From assembly GCA_037179385.1 (NCBI GenBank), contig CM074185.1:50223000-50286999 (forward strand): a stretch of DNA of 64,000 bases, given 5' to 3'. The DNA comes from Holothuria scabra (taxonomy: Eukaryota > Echinodermata > Holothuroidea > Aspidochirotida > Holothuriidae). The notes under the pieces were generated by a model. The model ran no database searches and was not told the DNA's origin. It worked only from the letters and a program-made list of their open reading frames with translations. This document shows, in pieces, positions 1-12,765 of this stretch; positions within the stretch are counted from its first letter, which is position 1, and every line of letters starts with the position of its first letter. The translations under genes were made by a program, and so were the position numbers.

Positions 1-1878
1 ACGCTGCAACCTTTTATTCGGTACTGCTACATTTCACAGTAATAAAAATCTACAAGGGAACTGCGTTCGACCTTAGACAAACAGGAAACTTAAAATACAT
101 AGGCCTACAACAAGATATTGCGCTGGATTTGTAAACATTGACTAGTGGTCTTGGTCATCGTCATGGTCATAGTCGTATGGAGCTGATAAAGAGATTTTTC
201 AAACCGAATTTGATCACATCTATCAGTGCAAAGTTTAACTTTTTAAAATTGTATAAATGTCTGTTGTAAGGCACTAAACGTGGCATTTCTGGTACCGAAA
301 TATGGAACAGGGACCCAAAACTGAAAAGGGGAGGCATGCACAGAGGCTAAATTACAAGGGGGACTTTCTCACAGCTTTAATTTAAGGTTCCGATGAATTT
401 ACACAGTCTTCTCCCTCGACAGCCCCGCTGGTAATCAGAGATATGATGTTTAATATGTCATCATTTACTGAACTTATAAGATTGTTACTGTATATCCTAA
501 ACTTGAATTCAATAAAAAAGAAAAAGTCCTTCCCTCAGATTTGGACTTTGTGACGATGTTATATTTTTGGCGTCTCCCGGTATGCTAAATTTAAGCATTG
601 ACGTGCGAATATGTCCATGATACACTTTTCCTCTCTTTATTTGGCAGTCTTACGAAGTTTACAAAGAATAATCAACTTATATTATAAACTTATCTCTTTA
701 CGACAAACGTAACAGTGAAATATTTTGTGTATATGCTTAATATTCATTAAACGATGTGACCAAGCAATTGTTGTATAAAGATCGTGAATGTTTTGAAAGT
801 GAACGTCACAAAAATAATTCTTGACAAGTTAAGCTGAATAAATATCTCAAGTCATTGTAAGTGACTATGATTCTGGTTTTCTTTGAATGTTTTAAATATA
901 TCCATTTTTCAACTTGTAAAGCAAATTTGAACTTATGAAAGAAGTTATTAACATTAGGTAGCAATCTCTGACAGTGCAGTTCAAAATAAAGTGTTTTAAA
1001 TGAAGGATAAGAAAAAACTAACGGGTGGCATAAATAGTGACTGTGTCCAAAAAAATTTCATCCATTGTGAAGAAAAATTGCTTTCACAAAAATCTTCTTT
1101 CAACACCTTGAATGAACGAAGCAGATAAGTCTGTACGTTACGACCCAAAATAAATGTCCCTACCGTCTCCTTTTTCTTTTGACAGAAGGTACACAGTTTC
1201 ACATAAACGATTCAGACTTTTTCATTGCAAAAAGTAATTTATTTGTTCCTAAAACTCGATTCAGGAAACGAAATTGAAAATACTGGATTTTGGAATCGAG
1301 AAGAATATGATAGGGCATGGAAGAAAATTCTCCCAGTTCTGAGCTGGAACATTACGGTACACATTCCATATAGAAAGTGATAAAGATGAAGTTTTTCACA
1401 CGTTTGCGATGGTAGAATTGGAATAAACCACATTTGTCTGATCATTACTGTCTCAAAAGCCATCTCGACTCCAAATTAGCAACATAACGGACTCGACTTC
1501 GCCTCGACCCTTATTCTGTCAACTTGGAGTCAAGACGGTTTATTCACCATAATATAGTCAGCAAAATGCGACGTATCCCTTAAATATCGGTACCACCACT
1601 TCATTGAGATTTTAAGTCAATTTGAAGGTGCACTTTAAGTCAATTTGCAGGTGCACTTTCGTTTTAGTATTAATGTATAATGAGCCTATACTGACATGAA
1701 GCAGTTTACCCACCCAAAATGAACAGAATTCAAGAGATGAACATATCGCTCTAATATAGTTTAAATAAAAATGATTGTTCCGTTAAAGACACATACGTTA
1801 AAGGTATTTCAGCCAATAGGACTTGCTAGCGGACTGCACTTTACAAAAAGTAAGGGGTAAAATTTAGTCATCTGGGGG
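1..1878. other. AT-rich stretch, no gene recognised
   Basis: I see no coding exon, RNA gene or clear mobile element here; open frames are short and without recognisable motifs. The only local structure noted is a 23-bp tandem duplication at 1611-1633 and 1634-1656, the two copies differing at one base. Runs of AT-rich sequence fit intergenic or intronic DNA. Confidence 0.6.
1611..1656. repeat. 23-bp tandem duplication
   Basis: Two adjacent copies of a 23-bp unit starting TTTAAGTCAATTTG and ending AGGTGCAC, with a single A/C difference between them. Likely a simple replication slippage event; no function inferred. Confidence 0.85.
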
Positions 1879-1886
1879 ACTCGATC

Positions 1887-3466
1887 CAGTGGCGGAGCTA
1901 CCATATGGTCAGGGGGGCGGTCGCCTCCACCCCCCCCCCCCCGACGGACCAAAATCGTCTGTCGGCGCCCTTTTAAGGTTTTTAACATACCTTACTCTTG
2001 CACCATTATTGGCAAAAGACACAAATTAATTGCGTTGTTTTAAGGCCCAGATAACAAAATGCTCAAACAGCCACCAGTAACTGTACTATCTGCACTTTAT
2101 TCTGATGAAAAGGGTCTTTTGTAGTATAGGGATCGGTTTTGCCGAAACGTATCTTCATGCTTTATACGTGCATATGAATGTTGTCGATGTGCTAAGTTAA
2201 TTGCTTCCAAACCAAGCGTGATTATAAGCTTACAAATTACACCGACTGACATTAAATACACCCTCCCGGCCAATAAAAGATGTTGCAAAGGGCGCAACAA
2301 CAATTGTAGCGCAAATAGCCCTCTTGTAGTCGGGTATAATCGTCAACATAGACAATAGAAAGAGTTTATAAAGATACCAAAATAGCTTAAACCTTTTTTC
2401 AAAATCATTTGAATAGAACATTCAGGTTAAAATAAAACTGTTACTGTTAACGAGCAGATTCCATTTTGCTTTTCTTCAAGTGACCATTCTCATGATAAAT
2501 GGCTGTTTCTGACACTGCACTATAATCCCATGAAAATGCTTATTTCTGTACTATCGTGGTCTCAAAAGCCAGAAAATTGCATCTAATAACCCCAGGTTTA
2601 GACTTCTTATATTTATTATGAATTCGGTATCTAGAGAGCCAAACAGACCTTTTGTCTTAACTATTTCTTTCAATGTACTTAATTAATGGCCATTTCAGAC
2701 AGGTCACATGATGTTAATTACGTCAATTAATGTCTCTTCGTGTACTTATCTTGATTTCCAGATGCCAAAAATGTACACCGAATGGTGATTAATTTCTTGC
2801 TATTTAGCTTTGGCAGGTTTAATGTTTATCTTCACAAAGTAGGACCATTATTTTATTAAAATCTTAAATCGAAGCCCGACAGTAACACAAAATATAAAGA
2901 CCGTCTTCATACTAGGATGTGAAAGACAGGGATAGAAACATGGGCGTCCGAAGGCAGGGGCAAGAGGGGAACTTGCCCTCCCTTGGAAAATAAAAAATCT
3001 GAAAAAACGAAGAAAATATAAAGAAAAAGACGAAGAAAAAATACCATCAACATTTCTTAACAATTCACTCAGTGTTTTCCCTATTTATATGCGGTAAATT
3101 GGCTTTAGAAATGCCATTTCTAGCGATCTGAGAGGCATTTGGGGCCAAAATTTTCCTGCGCTCCCCGCCAACTCATGGTGGCGCGGAGCTTCCCCCCTAA
3201 AGAATTTTGTCCCTCCCACCCCCCACCCCCCCCCCTCCACATTTTCTTCTGCGGAGGCCCATGGATAGAAAATTAAAACATGTTTTAATAGAAAAACTTG
3301 CTGAGGAGAAATTGCAAAAAAGTCTTCTGCCAGGTGAGGGAAATCAAATGGGAAGTCTGAAAAGTCGTGGCTTCGATCGTGCTGAGACTCAGGGTATTTA
3401 TTCCTTCGAGGCGCCCCTGCAGACCATTTTCGCCCCCTCTGACCGAAATCCCTAGCTCCGCCACTG
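1887..3466 (+). mobile_element. hAT-type non-autonomous DNA transposon with 8-bp TSD
   Basis: The left end reads CAGTGGCGGAGCTACC and the right end, on the minus strand, CAGTGGCGGAGCTAGG, giving a 14-bp perfect terminal inverted repeat. The element is flanked on both sides by the 8-bp duplication ACTCGATC (1879-1886 and 3467-3474). Eight-bp duplications and CAGTGGCG-type ends are typical of the hAT superfamily. At 1580 bp it contains no transposase frame that I can recognise, so it is non-autonomous. GC-rich poly-C/poly-G blocks sit just inside the ends. Around 2942-2990 there is a second GC-rich stretch resembling the right terminus of the hAT at 23202-25018 in reverse, so this copy may be a composite of two related elements. 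Orientation is arbitrary. Confidence 0.88.
3161..3190 (+). repeat. Diverged copy of dispersed CCAACTGATGGTGGCGCTC repeat
   Basis: The segment has the form CTCC-CGCCAACTCATGGTGG-CGC, which recurs at 8141, 15125 and 17349. Here the 3' half (TTAGATAGTA) is missing. It lies inside the hAT element at 1887-3466. Confidence 0.5.
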
Positions 3467-3765
3467 ACTCGATCTGTAGTGCATACGGTCATACGGGTAT
3501 GAAAATTTTATATATGTTAATACGTTGCGTTCGAGTGCTTTAAAAGGACCTATAGCCTGCGATTAGTGCTTTCAAATTACCGGTAGACTATACATACAGA
3601 CATATGTTTTCTTATTCGAGTTTTATTTCACTGCAAAGTGATTTCAAAGACTGAACACAGTTTCAAGTTTAGCTGTGGATGTTGAAAAAGTCACTGAAAC
3701 ATTTTGTAGGATTGCCTGCTAGCCTACGCAGGGAATTACCCTACAGCCCATGCATACTCTCCCCC

Positions 3766-5640
3766 TTCATTTCATTTATTTGTTCATCGTAACGACCAAT
3801 AATAACAATATTCACATATGTACAGTGTTGTAAAAAATTATGTTTTGAAAGTATCGAAAGGAATTAGTACTCTAAAAAAAAACCTTGGTAGGCTTATGGG
3901 ACAGAGCACTCCCTGTGAGAAGTACAAAGAGGAAAATATGAGCATTAACCTAAACGGTATACAGTGAATATAAGAATGGTGAATGTTACATGAAATACTT
4001 CGTTAATCATACTTTTCTATGCAGTTCTTGCAATACTTACTTTTAAAACTAGAAATTGATTTACAGAGTGGGACTTCATCAGGGAGGGTATTCCAGATGG
4101 TCTCGGATGCTCTTACGTGTAAACTTTGCTTCAGAAAATTTGAATTAAAACGTGGTAATCGGAGATATCCGGACTGAAAGTACGGTGGAGCAAGCGTATG
4201 TACGATACGGTAAGCAAAGATTGCTTCTTTGAAGTGGATTAAATCGGTGAACTTCATCAAGTTAAGTAGAGAAAAAAGTTTACTAGTATGTTCAATTGAG
4301 TTTGCAGGGCAAATATGCCGGATTGCCCTCTTTTGTAATATAATGAGTTTGTTCAGGTGTGTCTTACTTGTCCCAGCCCAGACAGACAGACAGTATAGAA
4401 AGTGTGGCAAGAAGAGGGTGAGATAGAGGGAACGAAGGATATTCCTCGGCAAGTAGTGTTTAAGCTTAGACAAAATCCCAGTGCATTGAGCAATTTTAAC
4501 ACTTATGGCGTCAATGTGTGGTTTCCAAGTTAAACGATAGTCAATTAAACCCCTAGGAATTTAGTACAAACAACTTTTTGTAATGATTCACCATTCATGA
4601 AAATTCTAATACCACTTATATTAGGTGTATTACTGTAATTTACTTTACTAAGTAGCATAAAATTTGTTTTCTTTTCATTTAAAGAAAGCTTGTTAGCTGA
4701 AAACCATTCATGAAATTGACTAAGTTTAGTACATACAGTGTCTTTTAGCTGATTTATATCATCACCTGTAAAGAATATACTAGTATCATCTGCAAAAGAA
4801 CAAGAGTACAAGCATTAGAAACGTTTACTATGTCATTTACATAAATTACATAAAGTAAAGGACCTAAAATGGATCCTTGAGGAACACCACATGTTAAGCT
4901 TAATGATTCAGAGTTGGTTCCATGGTAAAAACACAAACTGCTTCCTGTTGGAGAGAAAGCTCTTAATCCACTCCAGTCCTAATCACTTTATACCATAATG
5001 GAAAAGTTTTTTCACCAAAATGGCATGGCCAATTGTGTCGAAGGCCTTCGACAAGTCTAAGAAAATTCGGATTGATGTTTTGTTCTGATCTAAGGCTGTA
5101 TTCGATTGATTTATTGCGTGGGCGAGAGCTACCTCAGTAGAGTGGTTTGACCGATATCCGTATTGTCCGTTGTACAAAACACTGAATTTTGTGATAAAGT
5201 TGTAAAGGCGATTATGGTTAAGTCTTTCAAATATTTTGGAGAAACAAGAAAGTATGGAAACTGGGCGATAATTATCACAATGCATCGGATCGCCTTTCTT
5301 GAAAATAGGTATGACTTTGGCTACTTTCATATGATCCGGTACGATACCGGTCCCAAGCGACCTGTTGATTATATAAGTAAGGGGTTTGGATATGAAAGGT
5401 ATGACTTTCTTCACATACCAGGCTTAATCCCATCAAAACCAGCAGCATTATTGGGCTTAAAACAAGATATAGAAATTTTGATAACTTCATCCTCGTCTGT
5501 TGGAGTAAGATACATAGTTGAAGGATTGCTACCTTTAAGATATATACTAGCATTCGCATTGCTCTGTATTGTAGAGGCAAGCTTGGGGCCTAATTATCGG
5601 TTATTTCATTAATGTAATGAAAAAGTGAGGTCGGATATGA
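3766..5640 (-). pseudogene. LINE (CR1/L2/jockey-group non-LTR retrotransposon), 5'-truncated and decayed
   Basis: Minus-strand frames give a non-LTR reverse transcriptase in order. There is a pre-RT segment with NAAGFDGI (about 5440). The fingers follow with KVIPIFKKGD and NYRPVSIL (about 5260-5320), then the first catalytic Asp motif FLDLSKAFDT (about 5040). Next come GVPQGSILGPLL (about 4870) and the catalytic FADDTSIF (about 4790), then NKLSLNEKKTNFM (about 4690). A C-terminal segment with LQKRAIRHIC (4003-4473) closes it. The frame is broken several times, so it cannot make one protein. No endonuclease domain is visible, so the copy is 5'-truncated. The 3' end lies near a (TGAAAT)-like tail (3766-3789 on the plus strand), the same tail type as at 52300. 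The family normally copies itself by target-primed reverse transcription. Confidence 0.9.
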
Positions 5641-8140
5641 GAATTTACCGTTCTTATTCTAATGTTATACATTGTTATTGGCTTCCTAGGTGCGCTTCAG
5701 GTCATTTTTACAGCTATTAAATTTTGAAGAAAAATACTTTTTCTTGGCAATACGAATTACATGATTTAACTTATTGCGATAAGTTCGAAAACGCATACCA
5801 TCATCGGTCGTATTTCTTAAATATTTCTTATACAGTTTGTTCTTTTGAGTTTGTTCTTTTGTTTATGCACAAACCAAAACTGTTAAAAAATGCCTTTAAA
5901 ATTACAGTAACAAACTACAAATAAAAAAGGCCAACATGTGGATCCCTGCTGCATATGCAACAGGCATTCACATGTATTTCTTTGTTTTTGTTACTGTAAT
6001 TAATTTACTTGCACTTTCAACAGTGAGAAAGCGGTTCCCATTCGTCTGCTGATCGAAGGAGCAGCTCTCCGCATAGACAAATATATTCTGCCTTCTCATA
6101 GAAAGCACTTTTGTTTTATCTTTAGGCAGCAAATAGGAACGACAATATGACAATGATACTGATAAATCAGTTCGCACAATCTCTGATAACTCAGTAACCC
6201 GTACCTTCCACGTATGCCTACTGCACCCTTAGTCCCCACACCAGGATGATGCTCATTCTGAACTAAAAGAGGCGGTTTAACCCTAGGTGTCAACTATCTA
6301 TCAGAGGCACGCCACTTGTTCTCTCTTTTTGCATAAGCTGTTCCCTATTACAGATGCCTGCAGCCTCATTGTAAAACAAAAGGATATGGATAAATATTAG
6401 TCCGTTCCTCGCCTATCCTTATTTGTGCGCTCAAGAATTCGCCTGAATCGCGTCATTGGGGTCCTGTAATGTTTTGTATTTGGTCATACAATTATATTTA
6501 TTGTATTTGGCAGAGAGTGAACCACCAAAAAAGAATAATTTGATTTTTTTTTCATCTGAATTGTCTCGGAATTCTGATTTAATATCTTGGAATTCTGACT
6601 TAGTAACTTAGAATCCTAAGATAATTAAGATGCGAACAATAACAAAAAAGTCACCATTTTTCTTGCCTTCTCTGGGCCACCGTACAAAATCGATCAGCGA
6701 AGCGGACCAAAGAAGCTCCTATTTCGTCGGACCAAAAAAAACTACACCCGGACCAAAACATCTAGCTTTTTTTTGTCCTACCCGAGACCAAAAAAAAACT
6801 AGCTTTTCTTGTCTTAGGACCAAAAAAAATGAAAAACTCAAGTTTTTTGGGGCCGGTCAGACAGCAGACCAAAAATTGCCACACCGGCAATGCAACCTCG
6901 GCAATTCATCGGCAGACCATCGGCGAGTCACCTCCAGCAGCATTTATCTCTGTGGCTTCCCAACTCACTCTCAGAGCCATTCAATTGCCCAACTGAACTG
7001 CCTACTACAACAGATCGATGGTGCCAACTGACTCACTAATTCCCACCGTTACGATCTGCCTTTGGTGTAGACTTGCCTGTGTCTATAATTACGTAATAAT
7101 TACCAGCGGATGGCGATAAGACTATCGCTACCCACCTTCAACTTCAATCACCATAATTATTCAGCATTCTCGACACGTGTATCAAGACGTCAGCCATAAA
7201 TTAACTGCATGCTAACAGGTAGGCTACCATTTCTGTTTGTACCCTTACAGATCGCCTGGAGAACATGATTGGCACTGACGGGGATAATCGAGCACGCGTG
7301 GAATTGGAGACCACATATATCGTAGCCTAACCTTCTGATCGGCAAAACCAACTCAGCCATTTCAAAAATTCTCCAAGAGAACACTAATATGCTATTTTAA
7401 ATGGTGGCATTTGACTAATGCAGTAATAGGCACTGTGATTGGGTCAGATTTGTTACACTGGTATGGTTTTTCAGGACGTGGGAAGTTACTTTGTTGGTAC
7501 TGTGCCAGTTTAAAACAGGCCTAGGCCTTTAGCCAAGGTGACCATGGGGGAGAAGCCCCTCTAAACTTTTTTCATCCCCACCCCATTAAGAGTTTGAAAT
7601 TTGTCATTAACCTAATAATTTTCGACACATTTGGTCCCTCCCTGAAAAATTTTGTGCCCCTGGAAAAATTTGTGCCCCTACCTTGCCTGGCTACGGGCTT
7701 GGTCAAAAATTATAAATTTACCTCAAGGGGTAAAAAGTATAATAACTAAAGAGGCATGGAACATAAAAACATCAGATATTGAGTTTTCTTTTAAAGTGAT
7801 TCTGGTCAGGCGGAGAGTGGTAATAAGTCATGACTCAAGTCACCATGCAATTTGACTCGACTCGACTGCAAAATTGGGTGACTCGCTACATTGAACTCTA
7901 CTAAAGCACAACAATAGGAACAAACTTACCAGTGGTCTGACCATCAGGCTTTTTGCTGGACAGTCCATATTTCGAGCACAGTCATGACCTACATTCAGGT
8001 TTACACGGTGCCAGATGTTGAATATTTCTCCATTCAGAAATGAATGTAAACGTTCCCAACATCACATGGTGCAGGAAGGATTAACTTCTTTACACCAGCT
8101 GCAGAGTCTAGAACACCACAGAAGGGTTAAGGGGGGTACG
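5641..8140. other. No gene recognised; low-complexity and possible decayed TE ends
   Basis: No convincing coding exon is seen. At 6700-6870 the phrase GACCAAAAAAAACTAG recurs in degenerate form, and the 133-codon plus-strand frame at 6630-7031 lies over it; its Lys/Ser/Phe-rich product looks like a translated repeat, not a protein. At 7640-7705 a GC-rich stretch ending in GCCTGGCTACGGGC resembles a hAT right end, but I could not pair it with a left end. At 7820-7890 there are repeated GACTCGACTCGAC words. Confidence 0.5.
6700..6870 (+). repeat. Degenerate repeat of GACCAAAAAAAACTAGCTTTT
   Basis: The words GACCAAA or GACCAAAAAAAA recur at least five times with 20-45 bp spacing, often followed by CTAGCTTTT or a variant. 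Spacing is irregular, so this is a decayed simple array at best. Confidence 0.45.
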
Positions 8141-8183
8141 CTCCACGCCAGCTCATGATGGCGCTCCGCTCAGATAGTAGCTA
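8141..8183 (+). repeat. Copy of dispersed CCAACTGATGGTGGCGCTC repeat
   Basis: Reads CTCCACGCCAGCTCATGATG then GCGCTCCGCTCAGATAGTAG. It matches the copies at 15125 and 17349 through both the CATGATGGCGCTC core and the AGATAGTA tail. Function unknown; probably a conserved piece of an old mobile element. Confidence 0.6.
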
Positions 8184-8380
8184 AGGTTGTCCTCCTCTTA
8201 TGTCATCAGTGAATGGTAACCCTAGATGAGGGCTGGGGGAATGGGGGAGGTGATTGGCTCATTTGTGAACCTTTGAATTTTCACCCACCAGTTGCTCTTG
8301 TCTAGTTTGCATCTATCAAGGATGTACACCACACAAGAGAAAGGTTCTCTGATATTGTAATGCTTCCTTTTTGTCTCCAC

Positions 8381-8417
8381 TCCCTCCCTCCCTCCCTCCC
8401 TCCCTCCCTCCCTCCCT
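8381..8417 (+). repeat. (TCCC)n microsatellite
   Basis: About nine uninterrupted TCCC units. It produces the Gly/Arg/Glu-rich minus-strand frame at 8222-8443, which is therefore not a gene. Confidence 0.95.
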
Positions 8418-9170
8418 ATTTCCCCCTTCAAAGAAATCTTCATGTCTGAGAGTTACCACTACTAGTTCTGATCTGGTTCTGGATAAGACTTGAAAGGGGA
8501 CTAAACCAAACCTTAGGTTTCAAATTAAATGAAGGCTGTGAAGAATCTGCAAACAAATAATCTAAATCGATGCCTGGGAAACATCATCCAAAATAGTTCC
8601 TTACCAAGTTACCCACCCCAGTTCATAAGCCTACTATTTCAGCCAGTGGAAATGTCTCCTTCTCCACCAGATATTTCAGATTTAGGAATAAGTGAAAGGT
8701 ATACCTTCCTTGCAGAGGGATTCTAGTCGTCAGGAAATCCATTTCACTGCTACAGGTTAAAATGTGAAGGGGTGTCCCTAAAGTGATACTTGAACAGGCC
8801 CATAACCAGAGTATCTACGGGCCAGATGATGTCCCCTATCCTCCCTCTGAAAAATAATGAGCTGCTCAGGCTGATTTAAAGGGCACAGTTATAGCCTGCA
8901 GAGCGTCAATGACCAGTCAAGAAATTATTCCTACTCAGATTATGCTTGAATACGGTGAAGCAACTAATCCCTTTTTAGACAATCTAGTTATGGGTCAGGA
9001 AAAAGCTTGAATCAAAGTAAAGAATTTTTAAATAAGGGAAAACAATGGGATATTGTTGTATAATCAAGACACTGTACACTTTCATTATTAATTCCTTGAT
9101 ACCCTTCAGCCAGGGAATGGAAGTGTTATTCATAATGCGATGAAAGCATCAGCCACCCCCAGCCAACATT
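8418..9170. other. No gene recognised
   Basis: Mixed unique-looking sequence. The plus-strand frame at 8529-8726 (65 codons) has no recognisable motif and no supporting splice signals that I would trust. Nothing else stood out. Confidence 0.5.
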
Positions 9171-9384
9171 CCCAGTTGGGCCACGACTGGACTCCAGCTG
9201 GGCTACTTGCTAGGCCCCAGCTGGGACACATTCGTGATGCCCTGCTGGGCTCAGCTTCAACAACTGAAGCCTAGCTGGGCATCAGCTGGGAATGGCTATC
9301 CCAGTTGGCCCCACGTGGGAACACCTGACAAACACGAATGGGTCCCAGCTGCAGCCCAGTCGGTGCCCAACTGGGCATGTTGGC
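9171..9384 (+). repeat. Cluster of CCCAGCTGGG palindromic words
   Basis: Within about 210 bp the palindrome CCCAGCTGGG and close variants (CCCAGTTGGG, CCAGCTGGG, CTAGCTGGG, ATCAGCTGGG, CCCAACTGGG) occur about nine times at irregular 12-40 bp spacing. The block is far more GC-rich than its surroundings. It produces a Trp/Pro/Ser-rich frame at 9207-9392 that I regard as a by-product. The whole block can fold on itself in many ways because the unit is self-complementary. Confidence 0.8.
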
Positions 9385-12300
9385 TTGGCTGAAACAAAGC
9401 AAAGTGCAAAAACGAAAATTAAGTTAGAATATGAAAAATAATAGATCCTCCTGAGTATGTTTTAATATATGCCACCAGTCTGAATAATATCAGGGCAAGT
9501 CACAAAGTTTGTCTACCTGTTTCATGCGACAAAAGCCTTTTGGAAAATTACCATGCCGTGCGCTACTCACGCAATCCATGAAGAAGATATTGTACCGCAA
9601 TTAAAAAAGCAAAAACTGGAAACAATCATGCCTTATACTTTTGCAGAAAGCATTGACAGATTTCTAAGACAGGAGCTATAGCAATTACTGCACACTGCAC
9701 CCCTCTTGTACTGTTTAAATAATTCTTCAGTGTGATATTAACCAAAGATTACAAATCTTTGCACACTTGCCTACAACAGCATGTTACTGAAACTTGGCAA
9801 AAATAAAACCACTTACTGTACATAAGGTTAATAAATCTCTCTGATAATATTTAATTCAGTACAGTGGATACATAATACCCCTGAAAGCTTTACTGGCTTT
9901 TGAAGACTAAAACAATTGCAACAGATACACTGTAGTACTCTTTTATACTGTCCATGACTAGAAAAGAAAATAATACTCCATAGGTACACCTTTAACTGTT
10001 TAAAAACAATACCTTTGTACACTTGCGTAAGTCTACAATATACCTGTACTTCTTACAATTGCAATAAGTTCAAATATGCAATGTAAATTTTGACAACGTA
10101 GCTGATCTCTTTGCCAAAAATCTTTTAAAACAACATAATTCTGACAAGGTAAAAGAATTTTGCACATTGGTTATTCAAGCTTTACCTTTGTACTTCAGCA
10201 AAAACATGCCAGTCTCTTAAATCAGATCCTGACATGAAACTCTCCCGAAAGTTAAGAATTAGTAAAGCAACACCCATCAATTTGGCAGGAACACTGAGCA
10301 AATTATGGAAGATTCCCAGTCAGATTATCTCCATCTGAACATGGTTGACAGTCAAGTTTTTGGGGGTTTTTTCGGGGGGGGGGGAGTTTAAAGGCAGATA
10401 AAGAATATTTTCTGACAATGAGTATATCTCACCACAACCAGTTTTTTCTGCCCGTTTTGGGGGTGGGGAGGAGGATGGGGTTGGGGACCAAATCCCTCTC
10501 CCCTTAGAACATTCCCTGACAATATGGCATGGGATTCAGTACTTTTCAAATGATTGTTACTACAGGGAATACAATACAATATTGAAATTATCCAAATAAA
10601 ATGTTCACATTCTTGCACAAAGATTCACACACTTGTACGACAAAACAATACAACTTTCTGACCATCATCTAAGGCTGGTTGATACTGCAGTTGTTAGAGC
10701 AGTTGGCATCAAACATAACTATTGGTTTACATAGAAAATTGCCTCTCATAATTGACCATACTGCATATAGTCAGTATCAAGAAATGTACCGATGGAATTT
10801 ACAATATGGTTCTATGGGCATACTGTAACATGTCACCACCCCTACTATATTCTGCTGATATTTTTTTAAAAAGGGTAAAATATTTCTTTGAAAATTGTGG
10901 GCACGGCAACAGTTTTCAATGTCTTCATGAAGAGTTCCACAGATAATCCTGTACACAGTAAAAGCTCATTCATTCCATACTAACAGTGCAGAATTAAATT
11001 AATTTTTAGTCAGTATTTATATCCATTAAGTGATGTCTGAAGCCAGCAGTGCCAACACTTAAGACCCAATCCGTCAAAGAATTCTGTTGAAGAAAAAAGA
11101 TAAAATTATGTATGATTTTACTGTGCTCTAAATTTCATCTACAGCGTAACAGGGCTGCCACGATAATTGTGACAACCCGATACCAGCAATATACATTTCC
11201 CCCATTTTTTGATGATGTGATACCGCAAAAGAATCAAAGTACTAACCCTCTGTGAAATCTCTTATTTCTCAAATTTGCCTTCTTCAGTCACTAACACAAA
11301 CTGATGATTTAAAGTGCTACGAGACACGAAAGCGATACCTCATGTTTGAGTTTGATTCCTAAGTTCTGAAATAAAGGGATTTTGCTTTTTCTGTTCCATG
11401 AACTAGGTATGTCTTTGATATGGACAATACGATTATTAGCGTGGTCATGGCAAATGTAAACACTAAAGTACGTGATATCGTCGTGGAAATGTTGGCGATA
11501 TTGATAGATGAAAATTAATTATCTGGGCAGTCCTACGGTGTAATTCAATCACGGGGTCTAGCACAGCAGAAGTAAAGCCATGGAGAACTGAATACTGTAC
11601 AGGTACTTCATCAATTGCATCATATGCCCCATAGGCCTACCACTGTACACTGATCAACCCATCTGTCAGTACAAACCAACCCAATCTCATCCACAACATT
11701 TGCAATCTGGTCCATGAGGCAGCTTGTGATAAGAAATCTACTTCCAAACATCACCTTTGTCAGTGAAGCTTCAGAGCTAATGAAGGAAGACACCAAATTT
11801 TGTGGAAGTGCCCCTCTGCTACGACATCCATTACATCCATTGCAATGGTGAAACATTTGCATATATGATGGAATGATAGAGAGGTTCCTACTGCTTTCTG
11901 AAGCTGGGGATCATTTTAAGGGCTGTAACATAAGAATTCATGTTAATAAATAATTAATCCAGTTGGCGGCCTTTATCTACGGGAACAAACATTTCTTTGT
12001 CACCAATAAGCAGTAGGCAAACATGGAGGTCTCTATCCAGCGAATTGAGCCAACTGAATTCTTTTGACATGTGGTGTCTTTTGCTTGGTACCATACTGTA
12101 CATGAGAATCACTGTCATGGTTTATTAGATCAAAATTACGAGCCTCTGTTATGCGCACTTAAGTATGAATTTCTCGGTAAATGAACTTTGTTACATTTGT
12201 CTGCCAGTAAATTTAATGTCAGTCTCTACTGAGGGTTGGGCGAGGGTTCTAACTATGGTGGCCATGTACTCCTTATTACCCCCGCTCCCTTTCCCCCCAC

Positions 12301-12723
12301 CACCACCCCCACCCCCACCCCAATCGAGTTGCCATACGATTGCTCAACAAAATTAAAGCCGAAAATTTTCCGGGCTACTGCGGTGCCGTTTTCTCAATTA
12401 AGCCTATAGGCTCTTCATTTTGAAATCTTTTGTCTTATAAAGGACACAGTGTTTCGGAAAAATATTTAAATGTCATCGGGACTCTGAAAGCCTCAATCTT
12501 CAGGCCCTAGATTATGTAACAACCACGTTCTTTAGTTGTCATCATGCCAATCTTATAGCTGATTTCAGTAATAAGGGTACCAACGAGTGACATTGCAATA
12601 TAAGAGGCAAATCTAGGAATTAAAATTTTATTTGTGAGAGGATTTTCATTTTTTGGTTCCCAAATATTTATTGACGATGGTGCTGTGTGGGTCATTTTCA
12701 TGGATGTTTGAGTTTCGTACATC
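9385..12723. other. No gene recognised; AT-rich with poly-G/poly-C patches
   Basis: I see no domain-bearing frame. Homopolymer-rich patches occur at 10360-10385 (poly-G) and 12285-12325 (CCACCCCC repeats). The minus-strand frame at 11620-11862 and the plus-strand frame at 12165-12356 have no recognisable motif. Sequence looks intergenic or intronic. Confidence 0.5.
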
Positions 12724-12765
12724 ACCAGGGAGGTGTTATTAATATATTAGTTACACCTCCCTGGT
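12724..12765. repeat. Near-perfect 42-bp palindrome (hairpin)
   Basis: The arms ACCAGGGAGGTGT and ACACCTCCCTGGT are exact reverse complements over 13 bp. The spacer (TATTAATATATTAGTT) is itself nearly palindromic, so almost the whole 42 bp can extrude as one hairpin. It is not followed by a T run that would make it look like a terminator, and this is eukaryotic DNA. It may be two abutting transposon ends or a recent inverted duplication. Confidence 0.85.

Noticed and set aside
3085..3492. 135-codon minus-strand frame as a gene
   Set aside because: It reads through the right terminus and duplication of a hAT element; no protein motif.
6630..7031. 133-codon plus-strand frame as a gene
   Set aside because: It lies over a degenerate GACCAAAAAAA repeat and its composition is low complexity.
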